Origin: Thermoproteota archaeon
Lineage (GTDB): Archaea > Korarchaeota > Korarchaeia > Korarchaeales > Korarchaeaceae
Assembly: GCA_027491915.1 (NCBI GenBank)
Contig: JAOZGC010000001.1
Location: 1-64,000, forward strand
Direction: 5' to 3'
Length of the DNA stretch: 64,000 nucleotides
The notes under the pieces were generated by a model. That model was not told the DNA's origin, did no database searches, and saw only the letters and a list, made by a program, of their open reading frames with translations. Shown one piece after another: positions 40,182 to 47,296 of this stretch (the first letter of the stretch is position 1; every line of letters starts with the position of its first letter). The position numbers were made by a program, and so were the translations under genes.

Positions 40182-41977
40182 GAGTAGTACCTCCCGCTCC
40201 TCCTGGCCTCCTGATCCAACTTCGACCCTGGCTTGTTGACCTTGGGCCTCCCACTCTCCGGATCCCTCCTTATGGTTATCCCCACGTCCCTCAGGAAGTC
40301 GTTCATACCCTTGCCCATGTCGATCGGGCCGGAGGCCTCTCCCCTGACTCCCGGGACGCCCCTGAAGACCATGACCCTGCTGGCCAGGGCCTCTATCGTA
40401 ACTATGTCGTGCTCCACGACGAGCGCGGCCTTCCTCTCGCCCTCCACCCTCCTCCTTATCGCCTTGGCCGCGGCCATCCTCATCTCGACGTCCAGGAAGG
40501 CGCTAGGCTCGTCTATCAGGTACAGGTCGGCCTCCATCCCCAGGACCGAGGCCAGCGCGACCCTCTGGAGCTCCCCCCCGCTGAGGTCCCCCACCATCCT
40601 GTCCATGAGCCCCTCCAGCCCCAGCCTCCTGATCACCTCAACCCTGAAGAAGCTGGAGGAGAAGTTGGCCCCCACGGCAGACCTGATCAGCTCGGCCACG
40701 GTCCCGCCGTAATCGGACCTGACGTGTTGGGGCTTGTAGGCGATCTTCAGTCCCCCAGATGATATCTCCCCCTCGGCCGGCCTCAGCTCCCCGGCGAGCA
40801 GCCTGACGAAGGTGGTCTTACCTATTCCGTTCGGCCCCAGCGCGGCGACGACCTCCCCCTCCCTAAGCTCCCCCGGACCAACAGAGAGCTCGAATCCCCC
40901 GTCGTAGGAGAACCTGAGCTCGGTGAACGACGTCAAGACCTCCCCGACCGGCTCCCCCCCGCCGGCCCTGGACAGGAACATTATAGAGTCCTCCCTGAAC
41001 CTGACGTTGTCTTCTGGCACGTATCCCTCCAGGAAGATGTTTATCCCCTCCCCCACCCCATGGGGGAAGCTGACTATCCCGAACACCCCCGGCCGCCCGT
41101 ACAGCACGTGTATCAGGTCGCTCATGTAGTCCAGCATGGCCAGATCGTGCTCCACCACCAGGACCGCCGCCCCCATCTCTGGGAGTCGCCTTATGAGTTT
41201 CGACGCCCTGATCCTCTGGTAGACGTCCAGGTAGTTGCAGGGCTCGTCGAAGAAGTAGACGTCGGCGTCCTTGGAGTAGGCGGCCGCGAGGGCGACCCTC
41301 TGGAGCTCCCCCCCGCTGAGGTCCCCCACCATCCTGTCCATGAGCCCCTCCAGCCCCAGGACGGAGGCAGCCTCGTCGACCCTCCCCGTCTCATCAGCGC
41401 CCTCCAGAGCCTCCCTGACGGTCCCCCTGACAACCTTTGGTATGAGATCGATCCTCTCCGGCTTCCTGACGACCCTCACCTCTCCGCGCGAGAGTCGCCT
41501 CAGGTAGTCCTGCAGCTCCGATCCCCCGAACCTATCTAGGATCTCCTCCCAGTCCGGTTCCCCCTCCTCGTCCGTTCCCACCGCGCCCAGGTTGGGCCTC
41601 AGGTCCCCCGAGAGTATCCTCACGACCGTGGTCTTGCCCACCCCGTTGGGCCCCACGAGGCCCACCACAGATCCCCTCCTGACCAGGGGCAGCCTGTACA
41701 GCACGAAGCCGTTCGGCCCGTACCTGTGTATCTCCTCCCCCTCGACCGGCGCTGGGAGGTTCACCACGGATATGGCGGAGAAAGGACACCTCTTGACGCA
41801 GATGCCGCACCCGACGCACAGGTCCTCGTCTATTATCAGGAACCCGTCCTCCAGTCTTATGGTCTCTTTCTCTCCCGCCCTCACCCTGGGACAGTACTTG
41901 ATGCACTCTCGACCGCACTTCTTCGGATTGCACGAGTCCCTGTCAACCACGGCGATTCTTCTCCTCTTCTGCACCAT
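40178..41977 (-). CDS. ribosome-recycling ATPase ABCE1 (Rli1)
   Basis: Splits terminated ribosomes together with aPelota/aRF1. 599 residues. An N-terminal ferredoxin domain carries two [4Fe-4S] sites (C16, C21, C25, C29 and CVGCGICVKRCP). NBD1 has GPNGVGKTT near residue 108 and LSGGELQRVAL; NBD2 has GPNGIGKTT near 384 and again LSGGELQRVAL. Both signature regions read LGLEGLMDRMVGDLSGGE, identical in protein and in DNA over 68 bp. The last 60 residues are basic. It is followed by a coupled membrane protein gene. Confidence 0.96.
   Translation of the reverse strand: MVQKRRRIAVVDRDSCNPKKCGRECIKYCPRVRAGEKETIRLEDGFLIIDEDLCVGCGICVKRCPFSAISVVNLPAPVEGEEIHRYGPNGFVLYRLPLVRRGSVVGLVGPNGVGKTTVVRILSGDLRPNLGAVGTDEEGEPDWEEILDRFGGSELQDYLRRLSRGEVRVVRKPERIDLIPKVVRGTVREALEGADETGRVDEAASVLGLEGLMDRMVGDLSGGELQRVALAAAYSKDADVYFFDEPCNYLDVYQRIRASKLIRRLPEMGAAVLVVEHDLAMLDYMSDLIHVLYGRPGVFGIVSFPHGVGEGINIFLEGYVPEDNVRFREDSIMFLSRAGGGEPVGEVLTSFTELRFSYDGGFELSVGPGELREGEVVAALGPNGIGKTTFVRLLAGELRPAEGEISSGGLKIAYKPQHVRSDYGGTVAELIRSAVGANFSSSFFRVEVIRRLGLEGLMDRMVGDLSGGELQRVALASVLGMEADLYLIDEPSAFLDVEMRMAAAKAIRRRVEGERKAALVVEHDIVTIEALASRVMVFRGVPGVRGEASGPIDMGKGMNDFLRDVGITIRRDPESGRPKVNKPGSKLDQEARRSGRYYS
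40557..40624. repeat. 68-bp perfect repeat, ABCE1 NBD2 signature region
   Basis: Identical to 41292-41359, including synonymous positions, around the ABC signature of the second nucleotide-binding domain. Confidence 0.95.
41292..41359. repeat. 68-bp perfect repeat, ABCE1 NBD1 signature region
   Basis: Partner of 40557-40624 in the first nucleotide-binding domain. Probable intragenic gene conversion, as in the CDC48 gene. Confidence 0.95.
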
Positions 41978-42013
41978 GGTCTGGGTCCTCTCCCCCCGAG
42001 GCTCCCTCCGACC

Positions 42014-42643
42014 CTACCTGCCAGCTCCCTTCAGCACGAAGTCCCTCCCCAGGTCGAACGCCCTCAGGTTGACCTCCAGGTACCTCTCGGGGGTCACCCT
42101 CCCCAGCGCCGCCCTGACGTCACCCTCGTCGAACGGGAGCGCCCCCATGGCCGCGGCGGCCCCGAGGACCACGACGTTGGTGGTCACGGGGTCTCCAGCC
42201 TCGGCGGCCAGCTCGGTGGCCGGTATCGGCACCAGCCTCCCCGGCCCGGCTGATCTTATCGCTTCCAGGATCTCCTCCAGCTCAGGTATCTTTCTCCCCT
42301 CGACGAACGCCGATATCGGGGGTATCATGTACGTGTTTACGATCGCGGAAGTCTTTCCACTCATGTATCCGGCGAATCTGGCCCCCTCTATTGGTTCCAG
42401 GGCTATCAGCAGGTCCAGCGTTCCGGGCATTATTAGCGGACTCCTCACGTCCCTTCCCAACCGGATCTCCGTGTGTATCGAGCCGTACCTCTGGGCCAGC
42501 CCGTGAACCTCGCTCTGGACGAACCTCATCCCTGCTTCTAGGGCCGCCGCCGTTATCACCCGGCTCGTGAAGAGTATTCCCTGACCTCCCACCCCGGCCA
42601 CTATGATGTTGAACTCGTCCAGCTCATCAGACCCCATAACCAT
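42014..42643 (-). CDS. iorB: indolepyruvate ferredoxin oxidoreductase, beta subunit
   Basis: Gamma-type subunit of the 2-oxoacid:ferredoxin oxidoreductase family, completing IorA for oxidation of aryl pyruvates to arylacetyl-CoA with ferredoxin reduction. 209 residues. Core features: IIVAGVGGQGILFTSRVI near residue 13, EVHGLAQRYGSIHTEIRLG and MPGTLDLLIALEPIEGAR. The start overlaps the iorA stop; ATG 42643 or 42637 are both possible. Not in the same operon as the ADP-forming acyl-CoA synthetase but metabolically upstream of it. Confidence 0.94.
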   Translation of the reverse strand: MVMGSDELDEFNIIVAGVGGQGILFTSRVITAAALEAGMRFVQSEVHGLAQRYGSIHTEIRLGRDVRSPLIMPGTLDLLIALEPIEGARFAGYMSGKTSAIVNTYMIPPISAFVEGRKIPELEEILEAIRSAGPGRLVPIPATELAAEAGDPVTTNVVVLGAAAAMGALPFDEGDVRAALGRVTPERYLEVNLRAFDLGRDFVLKGAGR

Positions 42644-44510
42644 CCCTCCTCCAATCCAGGGAACCCTCTTGGGGAACTATGGCCTGAAACGGGCACACGT
42701 CGACGCACGATCCGCATCCGAAGCAGACGGCGGGATCTATCCTCACCTTCTCCCCCGTGTCCACGAAGGCCGGGCAGGCGTAGGTCTTGACGCACACGAG
42801 GCAGTGGGTGCACCTGTCCGGGTCCACCCTGTAGGGGACGATCTTCTTTCCCTCCCTCCTGAGCCTGCCAACCGTGAGCAGGGCGCACTCCCTCCTGGAT
42901 ATTATCACGGAGACGCCATCCCTGCCCATCGCCTCTTTGATGGCCTTCTGGGTCTCCTCGAAGTCGTACGGGTCTACGACCCAGACGTTCTCCACCCCCA
43001 GCCCCCTGACCACCCTCTCTATGTCCAGGGGGAAGGCCTCCCTGCCGAGGGCGTCCAGGTCCGTCCCCGGGTGGGGCTGATGCCCCGTCATAGCCGTGGT
43101 CCTGTTGTCCATGACCACCAGCAGGAACTTCCTCCCGTGGTGGATCGCGTTTATCAGGGCGGGTATCCCAGCGTGGAAGAATGTCGAGTCGCCTATAAGG
43201 GCCACCACCTGCCTGTCCGTTGCCACGCTGAGCCCGTTGGCGAAACCGACGGAGGAACCCATGGCGTGGGTGACGTCTGCCAGCTCGAAGGGCTTCTGGA
43301 ACAGGAGGGCGTAGCACCCTATGTCGTTCATGAAGGCCGCCCTGCCGGCCACCCTCTTCAGGGCGAAGCCGGTCGCCCTGTGGGGACAGGCCGGGCACAT
43401 CACTGGGGGCCTGGGCGGCAGGTCGATCCCGGCGCCGGTCCCTCGAGACGGGGGGCTGAACTCGACCCCGGCGGCCTCGGCCACGGCGGCCGTCACCGAG
43501 ACCGGGTCCAGCTCCCCGACCCGGGGCAGGTGACCCGAGAACTTGCCCACTATCCTCAGGTCGGGATTGGCCTCCTTGGCCAGCCTGGCCGCGTCCGCCT
43601 CCAGCACCGGTTCCAGCTCCTCCACCACCAGCAGCGTGTCGACCTCCCTCAGGAAGTCTGAGATCCTCCCCTCGGGAAGGGGGTTCGTCATCCCGAGCTT
43701 CATTATCTGGGCCTCCACCCCGAGTCTCCTGACCGCCTCCCACACGTAGTTGTAGGATACCCCGGAGGTCATTATTCCCAACTCAGCGCCTGGCTGTCCC
43801 TCAACCCTCAGGAATTCCCCCCCCTCCGCGACCTCCTCCCTTATCCTCGAGAGCTTCTCGAGCAGCTCCCTGTGGTGCGCCCTGGCGAGTCTGCCGACCT
43901 GGACGTACCTCCTCGGCGGATCCGGGGAGAACCTCCCCTTCCCCCTCCTCTCCCTGATCGGGCCGAGCACGACCGGCGCCCTCACGTGGCTGACCCTGGT
44001 GGTGGTCCTGAGGGCGAACGGGAGGCCGTACTCCTCAGACAGGTCGAAGGCCGATCTGGTAAAATCCTTGGCCTCTTGAGGGTCGGCTGGCTCCACGGTG
44101 GGCAGGTTGATGGCCCTCAGCAGAAGCCTGTTGTCCTGCTCGTTCTGGCTGCTGTGGGCGTGGGGATCGTCGGCAGAGACGAACACCATCCCGCCAACTA
44201 CCCCGGCGTAGGCCAGGGTGAACACGGCGTCCGCCGCCACGTTGACGCCGACGTGTTTCATGAATGCCATCGACCTGAGCCCGGACCACGCGGCCGCCGC
44301 GGCCACCTCGGTGGCGACCTTCTCGTTGGCGGCCCACTCGAAGTGGAATCCCACCTCCCTGGCCGCCGCCGAGAGGGCCTCACCGATCTCCGTGCTGGGC
44401 GTCCCCGGATAGGCGGCGGCCACGTCCAAGCCGGCCTCTATGGCCCCCCTCGCTATGGCCTCGTTTCCTAGGAGGACCTCCAATTTACCCGGCTCCGACA
44501 ACAGTCCCAA
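42627..44510 (-). CDS. iorA: indolepyruvate ferredoxin oxidoreductase, alpha subunit
   Basis: Thiamine diphosphate enzyme oxidising indolepyruvate and related aryl 2-oxoacids. About 627 residues. N-terminal pyrimidine-binding part with LLGNEAIARGAIEAGLDVAA and AAYPGTPSTEIGE; the TPP/Mg site GDSTFFHAGIPALINA and MDNRTTAMTGHQPHPG; and a C-terminal 2[4Fe-4S] domain, CTHCLVCVKTYACPAF and CFGCGSCVDVCPFQA. A TATA-like CTATTTATCC (44535-44544) points to TTG 44510 as the start; TTG 44501 is also possible. The ATG at 44561 lies upstream of the promoter. Confidence 0.95.
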   Translation of the reverse strand: MGLLSEPGKLEVLLGNEAIARGAIEAGLDVAAAYPGTPSTEIGEALSAAAREVGFHFEWAANEKVATEVAAAAAWSGLRSMAFMKHVGVNVAADAVFTLAYAGVVGGMVFVSADDPHAHSSQNEQDNRLLLRAINLPTVEPADPQEAKDFTRSAFDLSEEYGLPFALRTTTRVSHVRAPVVLGPIRERRGKGRFSPDPPRRYVQVGRLARAHHRELLEKLSRIREEVAEGGEFLRVEGQPGAELGIMTSGVSYNYVWEAVRRLGVEAQIMKLGMTNPLPEGRISDFLREVDTLLVVEELEPVLEADAARLAKEANPDLRIVGKFSGHLPRVGELDPVSVTAAVAEAAGVEFSPPSRGTGAGIDLPPRPPVMCPACPHRATGFALKRVAGRAAFMNDIGCYALLFQKPFELADVTHAMGSSVGFANGLSVATDRQVVALIGDSTFFHAGIPALINAIHHGRKFLLVVMDNRTTAMTGHQPHPGTDLDALGREAFPLDIERVVRGLGVENVWVVDPYDFEETQKAIKEAMGRDGVSVIISRRECALLTVGRLRREGKKIVPYRVDPDRCTHCLVCVKTYACPAFVDTGEKVRIDPAVCFGCGSCVDVCPFQAIVPQEGSLDWRRDGYGV

Positions 44511-44534
44511 GCAGGATCCCCCTCCCCTCTCTCG

Positions 44535-44551
44535 GATAAATAGTTTAAAAT
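44535..44551 (-). promoter_or_regulatory. TATA-like region for iorAB
   Basis: An A+T island with TTTTAAACT and CTATTTATCC on the minus strand, placed at the stop codon of the upstream PUA gene and about 30 bp before TTG 44510. Confidence 0.55.
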
Positions 44552-45090
44552 TGATACCCACCGTTCGGACCGCCGAGTTCCTCGCGGACCGTCCGGTACG
44601 CCCCGTCTCCGACGTGGTGTAGGTTCTTGACGCTCTTTCCCCTCTTCCTCAGCTCCCGCGCCGGTCTCAGAGTTCTGCCAACGCACACCGGCGCCAGGTA
44701 CCTCTCATCCCTGACCACCACGAGCCCTCCCTCCCTGGGGTCGCCCTCCACCCCGACTATCCCCGGGCCCATCACGTCGGCCCCGTTGGCCAAGAACCTG
44801 ACGGCCCCCTCGTCCACAATCACGGATGGGAGGCCCACCGAGGGATCTCTGAGCGTTCCCAGGAAGGGGACCACCTCTCCGTCCGGGAGCTGCACCAGGA
44901 TCGGCCTCCCCTCGTGGAACAGAACCCTCCCCACTCCTCCCCTCTCACCGTACTCGACCGCCATGAGTGATCTCTTCTCCATCCCCTCCGGGATCACCTC
45001 TCTCAAACCGGGCTCGGCCGAGATCAGGCCTCTGATGATCTCCCTGGTCTCCCTCCTGGATATGTGGTACCTCTTTCTGCTTGGGGACAT
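44545..45090 (-). CDS. DUF1947/PUA-domain RNA-binding protein (MCT-1-like)
   Basis: 181 residues. The N-terminal half (KRYHISRRETREIIRGL onward) fits the DUF1947 domain; the C-terminal half is a PUA domain: VIVDEGAVRFLANGADVMGP, GIVGVEGD and VVVRDERYLAPVCVGRTL. Eukaryotic relatives (MCT-1, Tma20, eIF2D) act in translation re-initiation and ribosome recycling, which makes the nearby ABCE1 gene suggestive. The ATG at 45090 lies 26 bp from a symmetric TATA box shared with trm112. Confidence 0.87.
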   Translation of the reverse strand: MSPSRKRYHISRRETREIIRGLISAEPGLREVIPEGMEKRSLMAVEYGERGGVGRVLFHEGRPILVQLPDGEVVPFLGTLRDPSVGLPSVIVDEGAVRFLANGADVMGPGIVGVEGDPREGGLVVVRDERYLAPVCVGRTLRPARELRKRGKSVKNLHHVGDGAYRTVREELGGPNGGYQF

Positions 45091-45110
45091 CGCGCCCCGG
45101 TCCGCCGGGA

Positions 45111-45120
45111 GCTTTAAATC
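45111..45120. promoter_or_regulatory. shared bidirectional TATA box (PUA protein / Trm112)
   Basis: GCTTTAAATC with a symmetric TTTAAA core. The starts at 45090 (minus) and 45145 (plus) are 26 and 29 bp from its centre. Confidence 0.6.
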
Positions 45121-45144
45121 GCAGCCCGTCCCGTGGGACCCGGA

Positions 45145-45450
45145 ATGAAGCTGAGTCTCCTGGACGTTCTCTTCTGCCCCGGCTGCGGGGCCTCCCCGCT
45201 GGCCATAGAGGTGATATCGGAGGAGCGGATCGAAGTTTCAGGTAAGGTCCCCGTTCCGGTCTGCGAGAGGTACTGCGCCGCCACGGGCGGTCCGCCGGGG
45301 CCAAGTTCCCCCTGCGTCGAGTGCCTTGGCAGGGAGATCCTGGCGGCCGAGCTGACATGCCCCTCGTGCGGCTCCAGGTTCGGGGTCGACGGGGGGGTGC
45401 CCCTCCTCCCTCCCCCGGCCGGGGAAGATTTTTTAGTCGGGGGTCGGTGA
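45145..45450 (+). CDS. Trm112-like zinc protein, methyltransferase activator
   Basis: About 101 residues. Family start MKLSLLDVLFCPGCG and end LTCPSCGSRFGVDGGVPLLPP give the paired CxxC zinc knuckle. The insert carries additional Cys residues, CERYC and CVEC, as I recall from thermoproteotal Trm112 proteins. Trm112 is the obligate partner of several SAM methyltransferases acting on tRNA, rRNA and release factor. The METTL5-like protein in this window is a natural candidate partner, since human METTL5 needs TRMT112. ATG 45145 fits the TATA spacing. Confidence 0.88.
   Translation: MKLSLLDVLFCPGCGASPLAIEVISEERIEVSGKVPVPVCERYCAATGGPPGPSSPCVECLGREILAAELTCPSCGSRFGVDGGVPLLPPPAGEDFLVGGR
45428..45436 (+). 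promoter_or_regulatory. TATA-like box for tRNA-Tyr
   Basis: ATTTTTTAG inside the 3' end of the trm112 gene, centred about 27 bp before tRNA position 1. Confidence 0.55.
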
Positions 45451-45479
45451 ATCGACCGTCGGGCCGTAGCTCAGTGGTA

Positions 45480-45498
45480 CGCCTGTCGGCGCACCAGA
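45480..45498 (+). other. predicted 19-nt D-loop intron of tRNA-Tyr
   Basis: Exon TGGT (45475-45478) pairs with intron ACCA (45493-45496), and CGCC (45480-45483) pairs with GGCG (45488-45491) across loop TGTC. The junctions fall in small bulges (A79 side, G97/A98 side), a relaxed bulge-helix-bulge geometry. The boundary is ambiguous by one base because both junctions give the same product. Confidence 0.7.
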
Positions 45499-45514
45499 GA
45501 GCGGCCGGCTGTAG

Positions 45515-45563
45515 TGGGGCTGCCCTGGGCGTCCCCGTCGGCGGTCCGCTCCGACACGCGGAT
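45515..45563 (+). other. predicted 49-nt anticodon-loop intron of tRNA-Tyr
   Basis: Located at the canonical archaeal intron position between nucleotides 37 and 38. Internal helices GGGG/CCCC and GTCGG/CCGAC can form. Excision leaves a seven-base loop CTGTAGA on the GCCGG/CCGGC stem. Confidence 0.85.
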
Positions 45564-45606
45564 ACCGGCAGGTCCCGGGTTCGAATCCCGGCGGCCCGAC
45601 CAAATC

Positions 45607-46308
45607 TCACCTCAGAAGTCTGTTCAAAATCGAGGGAAGGTCTGAAAGCCTCTCAACGACCGCGTCGGCCCTGGGATCTCCTTCACCTTTGGCGGGGACG
45701 TGGACGGCCATCATCCCGACGGCCTTGGCCCCGGCCACGTCTGCCTCCGGATCGTCTCCGATCATCACGCTCTCCCAAGGTTCGCTCTCGGTGAGCTCCA
45801 GGGCCCTCCTGAAGATCTCCGGGTGGGGCTTGGCGTATCCGACCTCGCCCGAGGCGACGACCCCATCGAGGAGATCCAGCACCCCCTCCTCCTCGAGCTT
45901 CCTCGACACCATCTCCCCAGACCTGGAGTTCGCCACCACGGCCCCCCTCAGGCCCAGGGAGCGGATCACCTCGAGGGCCTCCGCGGCCCCCTCCCTGAGC
46001 CTGGTCAGCCTGACGAAGGGATAGGCGTAGGCTTCCAAGTGGGCCTCCCCGACCTCCGCCTCGATCCCGAGCCCCCTCAGGAACTCCGATATCTCCTCCT
46101 CCGCGGATGCCTCCCGGAGGGTGCTCCTCCTCAGATCGTCCAGCCTCCTCCTGACCTCCCTGTATACCCTCATGGCCTCTTGGAGCCTCCCCCCGACGCT
46201 GACACCGGAGGCCTCGAGGAGAGCCCTGACCCTGGCCTCGTGGTACTCAACGTCGGGAACGGTGGGCTCTATTAGGGTCATCCAGGCGTCGAAGAGCGCC
46301 GCCCCCAT
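45607..46308 (-). CDS. HAD-superfamily hydrolase
   Basis: 233 residues from ATG 46308. HAD motif I is LFDAWMTLIE: the nucleophile Asp is kept, but the second Asp of DxDxT is replaced by Trp, as it is by Tyr in haloacid dehalogenases. Motif II VVANSRSG and motif III/IV VGYAKPHPEIF with VMIGDDPEADVAGAKAVG are standard. A helical cap lies between motifs I and II. The missing acid/base Asp makes a general phosphatase role less certain. It starts 11 bases after the predicted start from a symmetric TATA shared with the small gene on the right. Confidence 0.88.
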   Translation of the reverse strand: MGAALFDAWMTLIEPTVPDVEYHEARVRALLEASGVSVGGRLQEAMRVYREVRRRLDDLRRSTLREASAEEEISEFLRGLGIEAEVGEAHLEAYAYPFVRLTRLREGAAEALEVIRSLGLRGAVVANSRSGEMVSRKLEEEGVLDLLDGVVASGEVGYAKPHPEIFRRALELTESEPWESVMIGDDPEADVAGAKAVGMMAVHVPAKGEGDPRADAVVERLSDLPSILNRLLR

Positions 46309-46337
46309 CACACGTTCCCGCCCTCGGGATCGTCGGA

Positions 46338-46350
46338 TCAAATAATTAAT
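46338..46350. promoter_or_regulatory. shared bidirectional TATA box (HAD hydrolase / small Cys protein)
   Basis: TCAAATAATTAAT. The starts at 46308 (minus) and 46381 (plus) lie 37 and 36 bp from the centre. Confidence 0.5.
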
Positions 46351-46380
46351 TGCCCCGATCCGGGCGGCCCGGGTGAGCGC

Positions 46381-46635
46381 CTGCCCTCGGATCACAGGTA
46401 CGAGGTCCCCGTCGTCAGGCTAAGCAGGGCCCTGAGGACTCCCAGGGAGATAAGGAGGAGACTGGAGGCCCAGATTTCAAGATCCACCCTGGCGAGATTC
46501 TCCAAGGACGCCGTCGACTGCCCCGTCCTGGGGGAGAGGGTGAGCTTCTTGGTCTGCTTCGCCTGCCCCAACTACGTCAGGAGGTACCGCGGAGTCGTCC
46601 ACTGCAGGGGGGATCCCCTCTCCGACTTCCCCTGA
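46381..46635 (+). CDS. small cysteine-motif protein, apparent CTG start
   Basis: 84 residues; absent from routine long-ORF searches because no ATG, GTG or TTG begins it. The N-terminal helix is charged (RALRTPREIRRRLEAQI). The C-terminal half, DCPVLGERVSFLVCFACP followed by NYVRRYRGVVHCRGDPL, has four Cys likely to bind zinc or an iron-sulfur cluster, in a pattern I recall from small archaeal proteins. CTG 46381 is preceded by GGTGA at 4 bases and lies 36 bp from the TATA box. The last 159 bp are antisense to the 3' end of the HTH gene. Confidence 0.65.
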   Translation: MPSDHRYEVPVVRLSRALRTPREIRRRLEAQISRSTLARFSKDAVDCPVLGERVSFLVCFACPNYVRRYRGVVHCRGDPLSDFP

Positions 46636-47271
46636 CCCCGGGCCTGGTCGGAACCGGGACCAGTAGGCCGCGCCGGCGATCACCCCCAACGACGAGGCCG
46701 CCGCCAGCAGAGCGGGGCCCCAAGGCGGGACCGCCTCCCCGGGCGGACTCCCGTAAACCTTGGGGCCGGCCTCAGCCGGAGCCCGGGGCGGCCCGACCCC
46801 CAGCGGGGCGGCGCCGAACGGCTGGCCCCACCACCGAGATCCCAGGAACAGGGACCACACCCCTCCCAGGCCGACGCAGAGGAGGACCAGCCCCAACACG
46901 GCGCGCCTGAGGCCCCAGCTTGGGGATGCGGCCCGGGAGATCCACCTCCTGAGCGCGCTGATCGCCCTGCCCCTCTCCCGCGTGGTCAGTATCACCATCG
47001 CCGGGGAGCTCATCCGGTACACCTTCATCTTCCCCCTCCTCCCGGACCTCCTGCCCTCCACCGATATCAGGCCGGCCTCCAACATCTTCTCAAGGTGGTG
47101 GACGACCGTGGTGAGGGGTAGATCCAACTCTCCGGCTATCTGGCTGGCGCTCTTCGGTCCCTCGGCCAGGGAGGAGAGTATCCTCCGTCCGTTGTCGTTG
47201 GCCAGCTCGGCTCCCAGAACCGCCGCGGCCGGGTGACCTATCTCGACCACCATGGGATCGGTCAAGTCCAC
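46477..47271 (-). CDS. winged-helix regulator with two membrane segments (ArsR/MarR-like)
   Basis: 264 residues. The N-terminal winged helix is NDNGRRILSSLAEGPKSASQ with the recognition helix LPLTTVVHHLEKMLEAGLIS, then the wing. Two hydrophobic segments follow (LRRAVLGLVLLCVGLGGVWS and WGPALLAAASSLGVIAGAAY), so the DNA-binding head is tethered to the membrane. The last 60 residues are low complexity and overlap the convergent small Cys gene, suggesting that they are simply read-through to the next stop. A TATA-like TTAAATA (47298-47304) fits GTG 47271. Its signal is unknown. Confidence 0.82.
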   Translation of the reverse strand: MDLTDPMVVEIGHPAAAVLGAELANDNGRRILSSLAEGPKSASQIAGELDLPLTTVVHHLEKMLEAGLISVEGRRSGRRGKMKVYRMSSPAMVILTTRERGRAISALRRWISRAASPSWGLRRAVLGLVLLCVGLGGVWSLFLGSRWWGQPFGAAPLGVGPPRAPAEAGPKVYGSPPGEAVPPWGPALLAAASSLGVIAGAAYWSRFRPGPGSGEVGEGIPPAVDDSAVPPDVVGAGEADQEAHPLPQDGAVDGVLGESRQGGS

Positions 47272-47296
47272 CCCCGGACTGGGCGGTCCGGGGCGC

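Larger units (their letters stand above)
45460..45599 (+). tRNA. tRNA-Tyr (anticodon GTA) with two introns
   Basis: Acceptor CGGGCCG pairs with CGGCCCG and the discriminator is A; C1-G72 and A73 are the archaeal tRNA-Tyr identity set. The anticodon stem GCCGG/CCGGC holds loop CTGTAG with GTA at 45511-45513. A 49-nt intron (45515-45563) follows the usual site after position 37. The D arm, GCTC AGTGGTA ... GAGC, is interrupted by 19 extra nt (45480-45498, or shifted by one). Removing them restores a standard D arm. T arm CCGGG-TTCGAAT-CCCGG. Mature length would be 72 nt; CCA is not encoded. Confidence 0.9.

Noticed and set aside
39601-40239. 212-codon plus-strand open frame, alternative to the minus-strand membrane protein
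   Set aside because: The minus-strand frame starts in ATGA overlap with ABCE1 and has regular hydrophobic helices; the plus frame has neither.
45460-45599. tRNA-Tyr as a decayed pseudogene
   Set aside because: All stems are perfectly paired once the two inserts are removed, identity elements C1-G72, GTA and A73 are intact and a well-placed TATA box precedes it.
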